The notes under the pieces: generated by a model
Seen by the model: only the letters and a program-made list of their open reading frames with translations
What the model was told of the DNA's origin: nothing
Databases searched by the model: none
Made by a program: the position numbers and the translations under genes
In this document: positions 1 to 7,947 of the stretch, in pieces
Position numbering within the stretch: the first letter of the stretch is position 1
Layout of the letters: every line of letters starts with the position of its first letter
Assembly: GCA_005776725.1 (NCBI GenBank)
Contig: SXOO01000108.1
Span: forward strand, 1 to 34,551
Source of the DNA: Pseudomonadota bacterium
GTDB lineage: Bacteria > Myxococcota_A > UBA9042 > GCA-2863065
Direction of reading: 5' to 3'
Length of the DNA: 34,551 bases

Positions 1-723
1 GAACAGCGTGCCGCCCTCCGCCTCGCCGACCAGCCCGCCGCGCTCCGTCATCCCGGGGTTCGGGAAGTTCTTCACATGGCCGAACAGCTCCACGTCGAGG
101 AGGCTCGCCGGGATCGTGGCGGCGTTGCGCGCGATCATCGGACCGCGCCGCTGCGAGCGTCGGTGGACGGCCTGCGCCACGCGCTCCTTGCCAGCCCCGG
201 ACGGGCCGAGGACCAGGACGTGCCCCTTCTGCCGCGCTACGAACGCGAGGCGGTCGAGTAGCCCGAGCATCGCGGGAGAGCGCCCGACGAGGCCGTCCTC
301 GCCGTCTCCGGCACCGTCGCCCACCTCGACGACGTCGCCGACGGCTGCCGCGACGAGCACGGCCACATCGCCCACCTCGACCACGTCGCCGGCAGCCACG
401 ATCGCTTGGACGACCTGCCGGCCCCCGACGCGCAACGGGGCCTTCCCGAGGTTCTCGACGCTGAGCTTCGCGGGGCTCACCCGCAGCACGCGCAGCTGCC
501 GTCGGCTGAGGTGGGGCGACTCCAGCGGCGGCCCGCACAGGACGCGAGGCTCGCTCCCGTCGCCTTCACCGCGCCCGAAGACCCCACGATCGCCGAGGAT
601 CTCCCCCGCACGCGCGAGCGAGCCACGCGGCTCGCCGCGAACGCAGGCCAGCACCAGGGCGACCCGGGGCGTGCTGCCGCCGGCGCGGGCGCGTGGGCCG
701 TCGAGGGTGGTCTCGTCGCTCAT
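1..723 (-). CDS. FHA-AAA+ regulator of the sigma-54 activator type, 3' end cut by window
   Basis: The reading frame is open from ATG at 723 to the window edge (241 codons, no stop), so only the N-terminal part is present. Residues about 45-120 look like an FHA domain (phosphothreonine binding), with a GRG near strand 3, SPHLSRRQ and a VENLGKAPLRVGG segment. An AAA+ domain of the bacterial enhancer-binding type follows: VGRS near 146, Walker A LGPSGAGKE near 172-180, then ELFGH and EGGTLF. The GAFTGA loop that contacts sigma-54 is expected just after ELFGH; the sequence there is VKNFPNPGM instead. This suggests an ATPase that does not remodel sigma-54 holoenzyme in the usual way. The octapeptide GDVVEVGD occurs twice, 17 codons apart, at the end of the FHA region. 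The start overlaps the kinase stop as ATGA, so the two are probably co-translated, and the FHA domain may read the kinase's phosphorylation. Confidence 0.88.
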   Translation of the reverse strand, partial: MSDETTLDGPRARAGGSTPRVALVLACVRGEPRGSLARAGEILGDRGVFGRGEGDGSEPRVLCGPPLESPHLSRRQLRVLRVSPAKLSVENLGKAPLRVGGRQVVQAIVAAGDVVEVGDVAVLVAAAVGDVVEVGDGAGDGEDGLVGRSPAMLGLLDRLAFVARQKGHVLVLGPSGAGKERVAQAVHRRSQRRGPMIARNAATIPASLLDVELFGHVKNFPNPGMTERGGLVGEAEGGTLF

Positions 724-3700
724 CGGGCCCGAGCTCGTGCCGTGCTGATGAGGTCGTTCACCCACAGGCGGGGGTAACCAAGGGCTGCGAGCGCCTCGTA
801 ACGCTGGTGCTTCTCGCCGAGGGCGTCCAGCAGCTCGGCCTCGATCATCCGGGTCTCCACGGCCACCGCGAGATCACCCTCGCCCCGCACGTCCGTCCAC
901 GGGAGCACAGCCTCCGCGGCAAGCTTCTTGATCTCGGCGGCAGCGGCTTTCCCGAGCCACGCGTTCCTCGCGGCCAGCAGCTTCCCCGCCTGATAGTTGG
1001 CGCGTCGCAGCGCCTCCGTGGCGTCGAGGTCGAAGCTGGCCGCCTCCGCTCGGCGGCGCTCGGCGTCCACGCGCTCCCGCGATGAGGCCACCCGCGCGTA
1101 CGTGCGAAGGAGCTGCGGTCGGTCGTTCGGAGACGCCGAGGCGAGCCGGCGCTCCAGCTCTGCCTCTACCTCGGCCGCGGGTCGCCCCTCCGCGAGTCCG
1201 AGGCGCGCCTCTGCGGCGTCACACTGCGCGCGGCCGCTCGCGCTGTGGTCGCGCCACCGGGCTCGGAGCGCCCGCGCGGCGTCCCAGCGCGCGTCGCAGA
1301 GGAGCCCCTGGTGGGCGAGGCTGAAAGTCCAGTCGAGGTTGGAGTCGCGGCCCAACGTGGTGACGCGCGTGATCCGCGCCAGGGCCCGCTGTGTGGCCTC
1401 GGCGCACTGACCGTCCAGGATCCGCGCCGCGAGCCCCATGTGCTCGGCGTAGAGGTTGCCCGGCTCTGCCGTGAGCGCCTTGTCGAACAACGCGGCTGCG
1501 CCGGGACGGCCGGAGAACAGCGCGGCCTCGGCGGCGATGTCGGGATCGTCCAGCGAGACGCGCAGCCGCTCCAGGAGCGGGTGAATCTCGGCGCCCCGGC
1601 CGCGGAACCCCAGCGCACGAATGAGGCGCGAGGCGCCCTCCTCGTTGCGCGGCGCGATCTGGAGCAGCGCCACCGCGTGGCGCTCGACCTCGCCCAGGTC
1701 CAAGACGCCGGACGCGAAGAAGCGCACCACCAGCAGGTAGCTCCTGGCGTCGAGGTCGAGCGGCCACCGCTCGAGGTGGGCCTCGAGGCGGCGTAGCGCC
1801 GTCACGGCGTCCCCGCGGGCGTGGGCTTCTGCGGCCGCCGCGAAGTCGCGCAGGCGCTCCGGGCAAGATGGCAACTGGGCCAGCTGTGCTGCGCGACGCG
1901 CCAGGTCGTCCAGGCGCCCCTCGGCTCTGAGCCCCTGCAGCTCGAGGGCTCGCGCTTCCGCGAAGTCGGGGGCGAGGCGCAGGGCCCAGGCGAGGTTCTC
2001 GGAGACCTTGGCGTCGTCGGCCACATGCAGGGCCAGCCGCGCGGCGTGATAGGCGGCCCACGCGTCGGCGTTGGCTTGAATCCCCGCCGGCTCCTCGAAC
2101 GCCGTCCCCAGCGCCTTCGCCACCGCGGCGGCGGTTGCCCGCCCGAGCCGGACGGGGTCTTCGTCCACCAGATCCACGACCCGTGCCGGCGTGTCTTGTG
2201 GCGGCAGCAGGAGCTCGACTCGAAGCGCCCGGCCTTCCCTCCTCCCGCGCACGGCGAGGTCCACGTGGCCCAACGCGCGGCCCTCGCGGGTGAGAGAGGC
2301 GAGCCCCGGCGGGTTCCCCACCACCACTTCCAGAGAGGCGGCGACGAGGCGCTCGGGAGCGCCCTGCAGCGCGGCGCGCGTCACCTCCGAGATCACCGGC
2401 CCTGCGACACCCTCGAACTCGAGCACCGCGACGACCGGTCTCTGGAGGCCCGGCAGTAGCGGGGCGAGGTCGACGCCCCCCGAAGGATCCGAAGGTGGTC
2501 GCGAACGCACCGCCGCGGTCTCGGCTCGGCCGGGATCGGCCGCCACGCCCGTCGCAGCAACGCCTAAGTCCCGCGCCTGCTCCGGGCCGGGAGGCGGGGA
2601 GGGCTCCAGCGTGTGCGCGCGCCGTTCAGCCTCGCTCGAAAGCGCAGGCACCTGGGCGGCATCTGACGAAGCCGGGCGCTCGTCGTTGAAGCGGAGCACC
2701 GCCCAGCCAACCGCCAGGGCGCCGAGCGCGCCTGCCACCACGGCGGCCACTTGCCGGCGCGAGCGGCCCTCGGCACTCGTGGCCAACAGCCGGGTCGGGC
2801 CCGTCTCGCTCTCGACGAGCTCGGCCGTCGCGCGGCTGTTCGGCGCTCCGGAGACTCCGTGGCGCGCGGCTGAGTGGTCGGACGTGGCAATCGGCGCGCC
2901 CGGGGGGGACGCGGCACCTTCGAGCGCGGCCGCCAGCAGCCAAGCGAGGCGCTCTGCGAGCTGGGCGCCGTCGCGCGGCCTGGCGTCCGGCGAGACCGAG
3001 AGGCAGGCCTCCACGAGCGCCGCTACGTCGGCCGGTACGGCTCCGAGCGCAGAGAGGGGGCGATGGATCGCCCCGGCCACGGCGGCGGCGGTGGCCCCGG
3101 TGGACTCGCGCCGGAACGGGTGGGTCCCGGACAGGAGCGTGTAGAGCAGAGTCCCGAGCGCGAAGACGTCGGTGGCCGGAGAGACCGGATCGCCGTGGAC
3201 CTGCTCGGGTGCCATATAGGCGGGTGTCCCGACAGCGGCCCCCGTGGAGGTGATCCGGTCGTCCCCTGACGCGTGCCGCGCGAGGCCGAAGTCGATTACC
3301 CGGAGGTGGCCGCTCTTGGACTCGATGAGGAGGTTCGAAGGCTTCACGTCGCGATGGACCAGCCCCGCGGCATGTGCGGCCCCGAGCGCCGACGCCGCCT
3401 GCCGCACCACCTCCAGCGCCTCGCTACAGGGCCAACGCGCCCCGAGGCGGGCGGCCAGCGGCTCCCCGTCGACGTATTCCATCGCGATGAACAAGGCGCC
3501 GTCGGCCTCGCCGAGCTCGTAGACCTCGACGATCCCGGGATGGCGAAGCGCAGCCAAGGCCCGCGCCTCGCGCCAGAACCGGACCCTCGCCTCCCCGTCG
3601 TCCGCGCGCAGATCGCGGATCGTCTTCAACGCCACGCGCCGCTCGAGGCGCTCGTCGAAGGCCAGCGACACCGACCCCATCCCGCCCTCCCCGAGCGGGC

Positions 3701-3764
3701 CCAAGATCCTGTAGCTCCCGACTCGCTGCGTGCGACCGGGCTCGAGGGTCGGTTGATCGGACAC
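720..3764 (-). CDS. Membrane Ser/Thr protein kinase with extracytoplasmic TPR-like domain
   Basis: This is a PknB-type (Hanks-type) kinase of 1014 residues. The kinase domain spans about 18-276: glycine loop GEGGMG (25-30), ATP Lys47, Glu66 in helix C, catalytic HRDVKPSN (137-144), DFG (158-160), and an activation loop with several Thr/Ser ending in APE (185-187). All catalytic residues are present, so it should be active. A Pro/Ala/Ser-rich linker leads to one membrane helix (about 339-357) preceded by Arg residues. The remaining ~650 residues should lie outside the cytoplasm; from about 560 they are helical and TPR/SEL-like, suited to binding a ligand or protein. The start is GTG with only a weak upstream purine run, chosen because the kinase fold begins 15 residues later. 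It overlaps the FHA-AAA+ gene by 4 bp and is divergent from the ECF sigma gene 162 bp away. Confidence 0.95.
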   Translation of the reverse strand: MSDQPTLEPGRTQRVGSYRILGPLGEGGMGSVSLAFDERLERRVALKTIRDLRADDGEARVRFWREARALAALRHPGIVEVYELGEADGALFIAMEYVDGEPLAARLGARWPCSEALEVVRQAASALGAAHAAGLVHRDVKPSNLLIESKSGHLRVIDFGLARHASGDDRITSTGAAVGTPAYMAPEQVHGDPVSPATDVFALGTLLYTLLSGTHPFRRESTGATAAAVAGAIHRPLSALGAVPADVAALVEACLSVSPDARPRDGAQLAERLAWLLAAALEGAASPPGAPIATSDHSAARHGVSGAPNSRATAELVESETGPTRLLATSAEGRSRRQVAAVVAGALGALAVGWAVLRFNDERPASSDAAQVPALSSEAERRAHTLEPSPPPGPEQARDLGVAATGVAADPGRAETAAVRSRPPSDPSGGVDLAPLLPGLQRPVVAVLEFEGVAGPVISEVTRAALQGAPERLVAASLEVVVGNPPGLASLTREGRALGHVDLAVRGRREGRALRVELLLPPQDTPARVVDLVDEDPVRLGRATAAAVAKALGTAFEEPAGIQANADAWAAYHAARLALHVADDAKVSENLAWALRLAPDFAEARALELQGLRAEGRLDDLARRAAQLAQLPSCPERLRDFAAAAEAHARGDAVTALRRLEAHLERWPLDLDARSYLLVVRFFASGVLDLGEVERHAVALLQIAPRNEEGASRLIRALGFRGRGAEIHPLLERLRVSLDDPDIAAEAALFSGRPGAAALFDKALTAEPGNLYAEHMGLAARILDGQCAEATQRALARITRVTTLGRDSNLDWTFSLAHQGLLCDARWDAARALRARWRDHSASGRAQCDAAEARLGLAEGRPAAEVEAELERRLASASPNDRPQLLRTYARVASSRERVDAERRRAEAASFDLDATEALRRANYQAGKLLAARNAWLGKAAAAEIKKLAAEAVLPWTDVRGEGDLAVAVETRMIEAELLDALGEKHQRYEALAALGYPRLWVNDLISTARARAR

Positions 3765-3875
3765 GGCCCCAGCCTACCCGATCGGCGGCGGGCTTGAAGC
3801 TGGCGATGGGCTCAGCGAGTGAGATGTGGCGCTGTAAGTGGCTGAAATTGCTAACGGCACGGCGGCGCCGCCGGC

Positions 3876-3891
3876 TGGCCCGGGGCTTGCG
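3876..3891 (+). promoter_or_regulatory. Sigma-54-type (-24/-12) promoter for the ECF sigma gene
   Basis: TGGCCCGGGGCTTGCG matches the sigma-54 consensus TGGCACG-N4-TTGCW with correct spacing: GG at -24, GC at -12, and mismatches only at the fifth and last positions. Transcription would start near 3902, followed by GGGGGAG (3910-3916) and the ATG at 3927. A 14-bp perfect palindrome, CGGCGGCGCCGCCG (3860-3873), lies 2 bp upstream and could be a regulator site or simply a product of high GC content. The assignment rests on one motif in GC-rich DNA. Confidence 0.5.
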
Positions 3892-3926
3892 ATGGACCCC
3901 ATCCAACTTGGGGGAGAACCACCGCG

Positions 3927-4520
3927 ATGACCACACGCCCGACACGCCTCACCGTAGAGACGCAGCGCGCCATCCTCGGCGCTTACGCCCGGCGGGCGGC
4001 TCCTCGTCCCCTGCCAGGCGGGCTGGACGCCGAGGACCTGGCGCAGGAGGCCTGGTTGCGTCTCGCGCAGCGGTACGACGACCTCGACGAGCGCGAAGCC
4101 GGTAGCTTCTGTGGCCTGGCCCGCGCCGCGGTGCGCAACCTGGCCACCGACGCCCTGCGGCGGAGCCGGTTCGAGGCGACCGAAGCGCCGGAAGCGCTAC
4201 CGGACCACGGACGAGACCCCGGGATCAGCGTCGACGTGGCCCGGTTGGGGGCCGCCCTCTCGCGCCTCGACCCGGCGGCGGCGCGTTTCCTCCTGGCGGT
4301 CGAGGACCTCGGCAGCGTCCCGGCCGCTCAGCGCGACGCCAGCTGGCCGCCGCGGTCGCCGTATTACCACCTGAGCCGACTCCACGAGGCGCTCCGCGAC
4401 GACCTCGGCGTCTGCCTCAACGACCGTGGTGCGCCTCACCCGGGAAAGGACTCACCTGGGGAGCGACCCGAGGTCCGCCGGGCGGCCTGGCTGGGCTCCC
4501 CGGCGCGAACGACAGCGTGA
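3927..4520 (+). CDS. ECF-type RNA polymerase sigma factor, degenerate region 4
   Basis: A 197-residue sigma-70-family protein of about ECF size. Region 2 is clear at 10-85: DAEDLAQEAWLRLAQRY, then GLARAAVRNLATDALRRSRF. Region 4 lies at about 108-162 and ends in YYHLSRLHEALRDDL, typical of the last helix of the helix-turn-helix. The segment before it, VPAAQRDASWPPRSP, holds four prolines and a Trp where the first HTH helix and turn are expected, so DNA recognition may be altered or decayed. The ATG has a good ribosome site (GGGGGAG, 10 nt upstream). The last ~34 residues, beyond region 4, are encoded antisense to the 3' end of the CHAT gene (104 bp overlap), as if an original stop had been lost. 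No anti-sigma gene is adjacent; the CHAT operon or the kinase operon are the nearest possible targets (inference). Confidence 0.8.
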   Translation: MTTRPTRLTVETQRAILGAYARRAAPRPLPGGLDAEDLAQEAWLRLAQRYDDLDEREAGSFCGLARAAVRNLATDALRRSRFEATEAPEALPDHGRDPGISVDVARLGAALSRLDPAAARFLLAVEDLGSVPAAQRDASWPPRSPYYHLSRLHEALRDDLGVCLNDRGAPHPGKDSPGERPEVRRAAWLGSPARTTA

Positions 4521-7518
4521 CGAAGGCCCCCCACAACGCGGCCGAGCCCCTCGTCTCGGGCCGGTCCGTGCGTAGGGAGTCCAGGAGCGCGAGCTGCGCC
4601 TGCTGGAGCGCTTCGGCGAGCGGGCGGCCCTCCAGCCACGCCGTGTAGAAACCGTCGAAGAGGGCGGTGGTCTCGTCGTTCGGGACCTCCCAGAGCGACG
4701 CGACCACCGCTCCGGCGCCCGCCACGCCGAAGCTTCGCGCGAGGCCCAGCGCGCCCTCTCCCGCTACCGCGTCACCCCGCCCGGTCTCACAGGCCGAGAG
4801 CACCACCAGCGCCGTGCCCTCCAGCTCGGCGCCGGCGAGGTCGCGCGCGGTGAGGAGGCCGTCTGCGCCCAGGTCGCCGCCACGGTTCGCGCCTGACAGT
4901 ACGAGCGCGGACCGCCGCAGCGGGTCGCCACCCTCGCACGCAGGCGGAGAGAAGTACCCGTGGGTGGCGAGGTGGATGGCGCGACTTCCGGAGAGCGCCG
5001 CCAACACGCGGCGCTCGTCGGCGGCGCCTCCCACCGCGAGCCGCGTCCCCGGGAATTCGCGGCCGAGCGCGAGGGCCACCGACGAGGCCTCGGTGGGCAC
5101 CAGAGACTGCCAGGTGCGCCCCGGCCCGCAGATCCCGCCGGCGCGGCGGTGGGCCTCGCTGGCCGTGTTGGCCGCGAGCTGGAGCTCCGAGCCGCACCCG
5201 GCGCCGTCGCAGCGGCTCCAGTGGCCCGACAGGTCCGCGGCTTCGTCGTACTGCAGGTCTCCCACCACCAGGGGAGGGCCCGACGCCGGGGGCGGCGAGA
5301 CGCGTGTAGCGGCCGCGGGGTAGGGCAGGGTGCTGACCGCGCTGCGCTCCACCACGTACCGCGCCCCGTCGGTGAGCGCCGCCAGCGGGACCTCGACGAG
5401 CCGCCCGTCCGGGACGTACCAGAGCCGCGGCGGGGGCTCGCCGAGGGCGGCGTGGAGTCGGCTATAGATCGCCTTGCTCGCCGCCTCGAGCGCCTTGTAG
5501 GCCCCGGGGCAGCCGGCGTCCTCGCAGCGCGCGGCGGCGTCGGTCGCGCGTCGCCACTCGGAGACCTCGGCGTCTACCTGTGCAGCGGACCCGAGCGACA
5601 CGCGCGTCACGGAGCAGCCCTTCGGGGCGACGCGGAAGGCGTCGTAACGACCCTCGGAGGCCGCGCCGGGCGTGAAGCGGTCGAAGCGCACCACGTTCCA
5701 CAACGTCGCGTCCGCCCGTGCCAGGGCCTCGCAGACTGATGGCACCGTGAGGCCGACGAGGCGCCCCGCGCCTAGCCGCCGCCCCAGCGCCTCGGCCTCC
5801 GCCGCCTTGCCGGGGGTCATGATGAGGCGCAGGCGCTCGCGCTCCAGGGCGCGCCGGGCGGGATCTTTGCGGGTGGCGCGTCGCTCGTCGTGCCACAAGG
5901 TCTCCGCTAGCGTCCCGGCGCCCTGCCACACCAGCACCTCCCCGAAGATCACGGGCGCATCCTGTGGCCCGTCGAAGAGCGACAGGGAGACCTCGTAGGG
6001 CGCGCGGACAGAGCTCAGGAACCGGAGCACGCCGAGGTCGGAGTCGGCGCCGCTGAGGTTCGCCTGGAAGTGGTCCCGGAGGATCGCAAGCACCCGAGGC
6101 TGCAGCGCCCGCGCCCCGCTCACGTCGCCCGCGCCCCACTTGGCGACCACCAGATTGCCCAGCGTGGACGAGACGTCCGGATGCCAGCCCCCGAGCAGCG
6201 CCTCGCGGTGCGCGAGCGCCCGCTCCAGCGTGGGGACGTCACGGTCCAGCGCGCCGCGGTTGTTCAGGATGGTGGCCACGACGGGATGCGCCTCTCCGTG
6301 TGCCCGCGTGGCCTGCGCCAAGGCGTCGTCGTAAGCGGCTCGCGCGCTGGCGCGGTCGCCCGTGGCCGCCAGCGCCGCGGCGAGGCTCTGCAGCGTGGAG
6401 GGCTCCGCCGGGTGACCCTCACCGTGCGCCACGCGGACACGCCGAAGCGCCTCCCGCAGAGCGGTCACGGCCTCGGCGGTGGCGCCCCGAGCGAGCAGCG
6501 TGACCCCGAGGTTGGTGGCCGCCACGACCCCGACCGGGTGTGCGTCGCCCAGCGCTTCGGCCCGCGAGAGTACCTCGCGCTCCAGGGCCTCCGCCCCCGC
6601 CAGATCGCCCAGCGCCACCAGCAGCGAAGCGAGGTTGCCGTGGGCGGTCAGCGTCCAGGGGTCGCCGGGGCCGCGCGTCAAGGCTAGCGCGTCGACCACG
6701 CGCGTCAGAAGGGCGCGAGACTCGTCGAGCGCCCCGGCCTGGGTCAGCGCCACTGCGAGGTTGTTGCGCACGGACGCCGTGCTCGGGTGGTGCGTGCCCA
6801 TGACGCTCTCGGTGATCACGAGGGCGCGTCGGCCGGCCGCGACCGCGTCCTCGAGGCGGCCCAGGTGGGAGAGCACGGTGCACAGGTTGTTGAGGGTGTT
6901 ACCCACCAGTACGTCGTCTGGGCCGAGCGCGCCGCGCCGTCGCTCCAGGGCGTCGCGGAGGTCGGTCTCGGCCTCGGCCGTGCGGCCCACCATGTCCCGC
7001 AGGAAGCCCCGATTGCTCAGCGCCTCGGCCACGAGCGGGTGGCCGGCGCCCAGGAGCGCCTGCCGGGTCGCCAAGATTCGGTCGGTCTCGGCGAGGGCCT
7101 CATCGAGGCGGCCCGCAGCGACCAGCGGAAAGAGCGCCAGGTTGGCTGCGTGGAGGCGGTCCAGCTCGGCGCGGGTGGCCGTCGGGAGCTTCTCGGTGCC
7201 GAAGGTGCGAAACCGAAGGCGCGCGAGCTCCAGGTGCTGCGCGAGGGGGCTCATGGGGTCGAGCGCGCCGCCGTCGACCGCGCGGCCCTCAATCGCAGCC
7301 ACCGCGGCGGCTCCGAAGCGCACGACCGCGAGGCACCTGGGGCTGGCGGGGCTGGTGCGCGGAGCGCCCGGGACCTCCTCACACTCCTGCCGGCAGAGCG
7401 CCTGGTCCGGTCCCGCGGCGGGGCAGAGCTGCGCTTCCGCGGGGCTCGCGAGCAGTACGCCGAGCGACGCCACGAGGACAGCGAGCCTATGAGCGTGAAG
7501 GCTCAATGTCTCCGGCAT
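4417..7518 (-). CDS. Exported TPR-CHAT protein, caspase-like protease family
   Basis: 1033 residues. The N-terminus is a signal peptide with a hydrophobic core and probable cleavage after AEA at 29, placing the protein in the periplasm or outside the cell. Residues about 130-470 carry 42-residue TPR repeats of the kinesin-light-chain type (repeated NNL/NLG, GHP and A..L..EAL patterns). The C-terminal third, about 680-1010, is a CHAT domain (clan CD, caspase/separase fold). Its dyad is intact: His853 in IHLATHGY and Cys910 in VVLSACETG, followed by GLARSFGVAGAGAVVASLW. Residues between TPR and CHAT include several extra cysteines (for example ARCEDAGCPG), consistent with oxidising surroundings. 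A GGAGG site lies 9 nt before the ATG. It is the last gene of a five-gene series, 51 bp after the preceding stop, and its 3' end overlaps the convergent sigma gene. Substrate unknown; most described CHAT-TPR proteins are cytoplasmic. Confidence 0.92.
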   Translation of the reverse strand: MPETLSLHAHRLAVLVASLGVLLASPAEAQLCPAAGPDQALCRQECEEVPGAPRTSPASPRCLAVVRFGAAAVAAIEGRAVDGGALDPMSPLAQHLELARLRFRTFGTEKLPTATRAELDRLHAANLALFPLVAAGRLDEALAETDRILATRQALLGAGHPLVAEALSNRGFLRDMVGRTAEAETDLRDALERRRGALGPDDVLVGNTLNNLCTVLSHLGRLEDAVAAGRRALVITESVMGTHHPSTASVRNNLAVALTQAGALDESRALLTRVVDALALTRGPGDPWTLTAHGNLASLLVALGDLAGAEALEREVLSRAEALGDAHPVGVVAATNLGVTLLARGATAEAVTALREALRRVRVAHGEGHPAEPSTLQSLAAALAATGDRASARAAYDDALAQATRAHGEAHPVVATILNNRGALDRDVPTLERALAHREALLGGWHPDVSSTLGNLVVAKWGAGDVSGARALQPRVLAILRDHFQANLSGADSDLGVLRFLSSVRAPYEVSLSLFDGPQDAPVIFGEVLVWQGAGTLAETLWHDERRATRKDPARRALERERLRLIMTPGKAAEAEALGRRLGAGRLVGLTVPSVCEALARADATLWNVVRFDRFTPGAASEGRYDAFRVAPKGCSVTRVSLGSAAQVDAEVSEWRRATDAAARCEDAGCPGAYKALEAASKAIYSRLHAALGEPPPRLWYVPDGRLVEVPLAALTDGARYVVERSAVSTLPYPAAATRVSPPPASGPPLVVGDLQYDEAADLSGHWSRCDGAGCGSELQLAANTASEAHRRAGGICGPGRTWQSLVPTEASSVALALGREFPGTRLAVGGAADERRVLAALSGSRAIHLATHGYFSPPACEGGDPLRRSALVLSGANRGGDLGADGLLTARDLAGAELEGTALVVLSACETGRGDAVAGEGALGLARSFGVAGAGAVVASLWEVPNDETTALFDGFYTAWLEGRPLAEALQQAQLALLDSLRTDRPETRGSAALWGAFVTLSFAPGSPARPPGGPRVAPQVSPFPGEAHHGR

Positions 7519-7569
7519 AGCAGCGTCCCTCCGTGGCCCGAGCGTTCCCGCCAGTCGTCTTGCTACAGG

Positions 7570-7947
7570 TCAATCATGCCACGGGATCGTGAACCCGCCC
7601 TCGCGCCAGACCGCCGTGAGCCCACCCTTAGTCGGGTAACACCGGAGCAGGAAGCGCCGTCCGCTGACGACGGAGGCGAGCCCCTCCCAGCCCTGAGCCT
7701 CGAGGGACTTCGCCTCCCCGACGCTGATCGGCGCGGCGAGCCAGGTCATGTCGTCCTCGCCACCGGACCAGTCGATTCGCTCGGCAAACACGACCGCGAA
7801 TCGCTGGCCACACGCGCACGCCGTGAGCCGCACGCTGAAGTGCGACTCTTCGACGAGCGCGGCGACGTGAGCGCGGCGAATCGCGATCCAGGCGCGTTCG
7901 CCGTCGTCGCCGAAGCACTGCTCACAGCCGAACGGACGGGCGCTCAT
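7570..7947 (-). CDS. Small CxxC/CxC protein of unknown function
   Basis: 125 residues, not recognised. The start is the ATG at 7947, which overlaps the stop of the upstream gene (ATGA), indicating translational coupling; a longer open frame upstream is only a shadow of that gene. Cys8 and Cys11 (CEQC) pair naturally with Cys44 and Cys46 (CAC) to form a four-Cys metal site. The rest looks like a compact alpha/beta domain (HFSVRLTACACGQRFAVVF, then GRRFLLRCYPTKGG and GFTIPWHD at the end). There is no signal peptide or membrane segment, so it should be cytoplasmic. Zinc-ribbon-like cysteines are shared by the next two proteins upstream in the series, which suggests a common complex (inference). 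Confidence 0.75.
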   Translation of the reverse strand: MSARPFGCEQCFGDDGERAWIAIRRAHVAALVEESHFSVRLTACACGQRFAVVFAERIDWSGGEDDMTWLAAPISVGEAKSLEAQGWEGLASVVSGRRFLLRCYPTKGGLTAVWREGGFTIPWHD

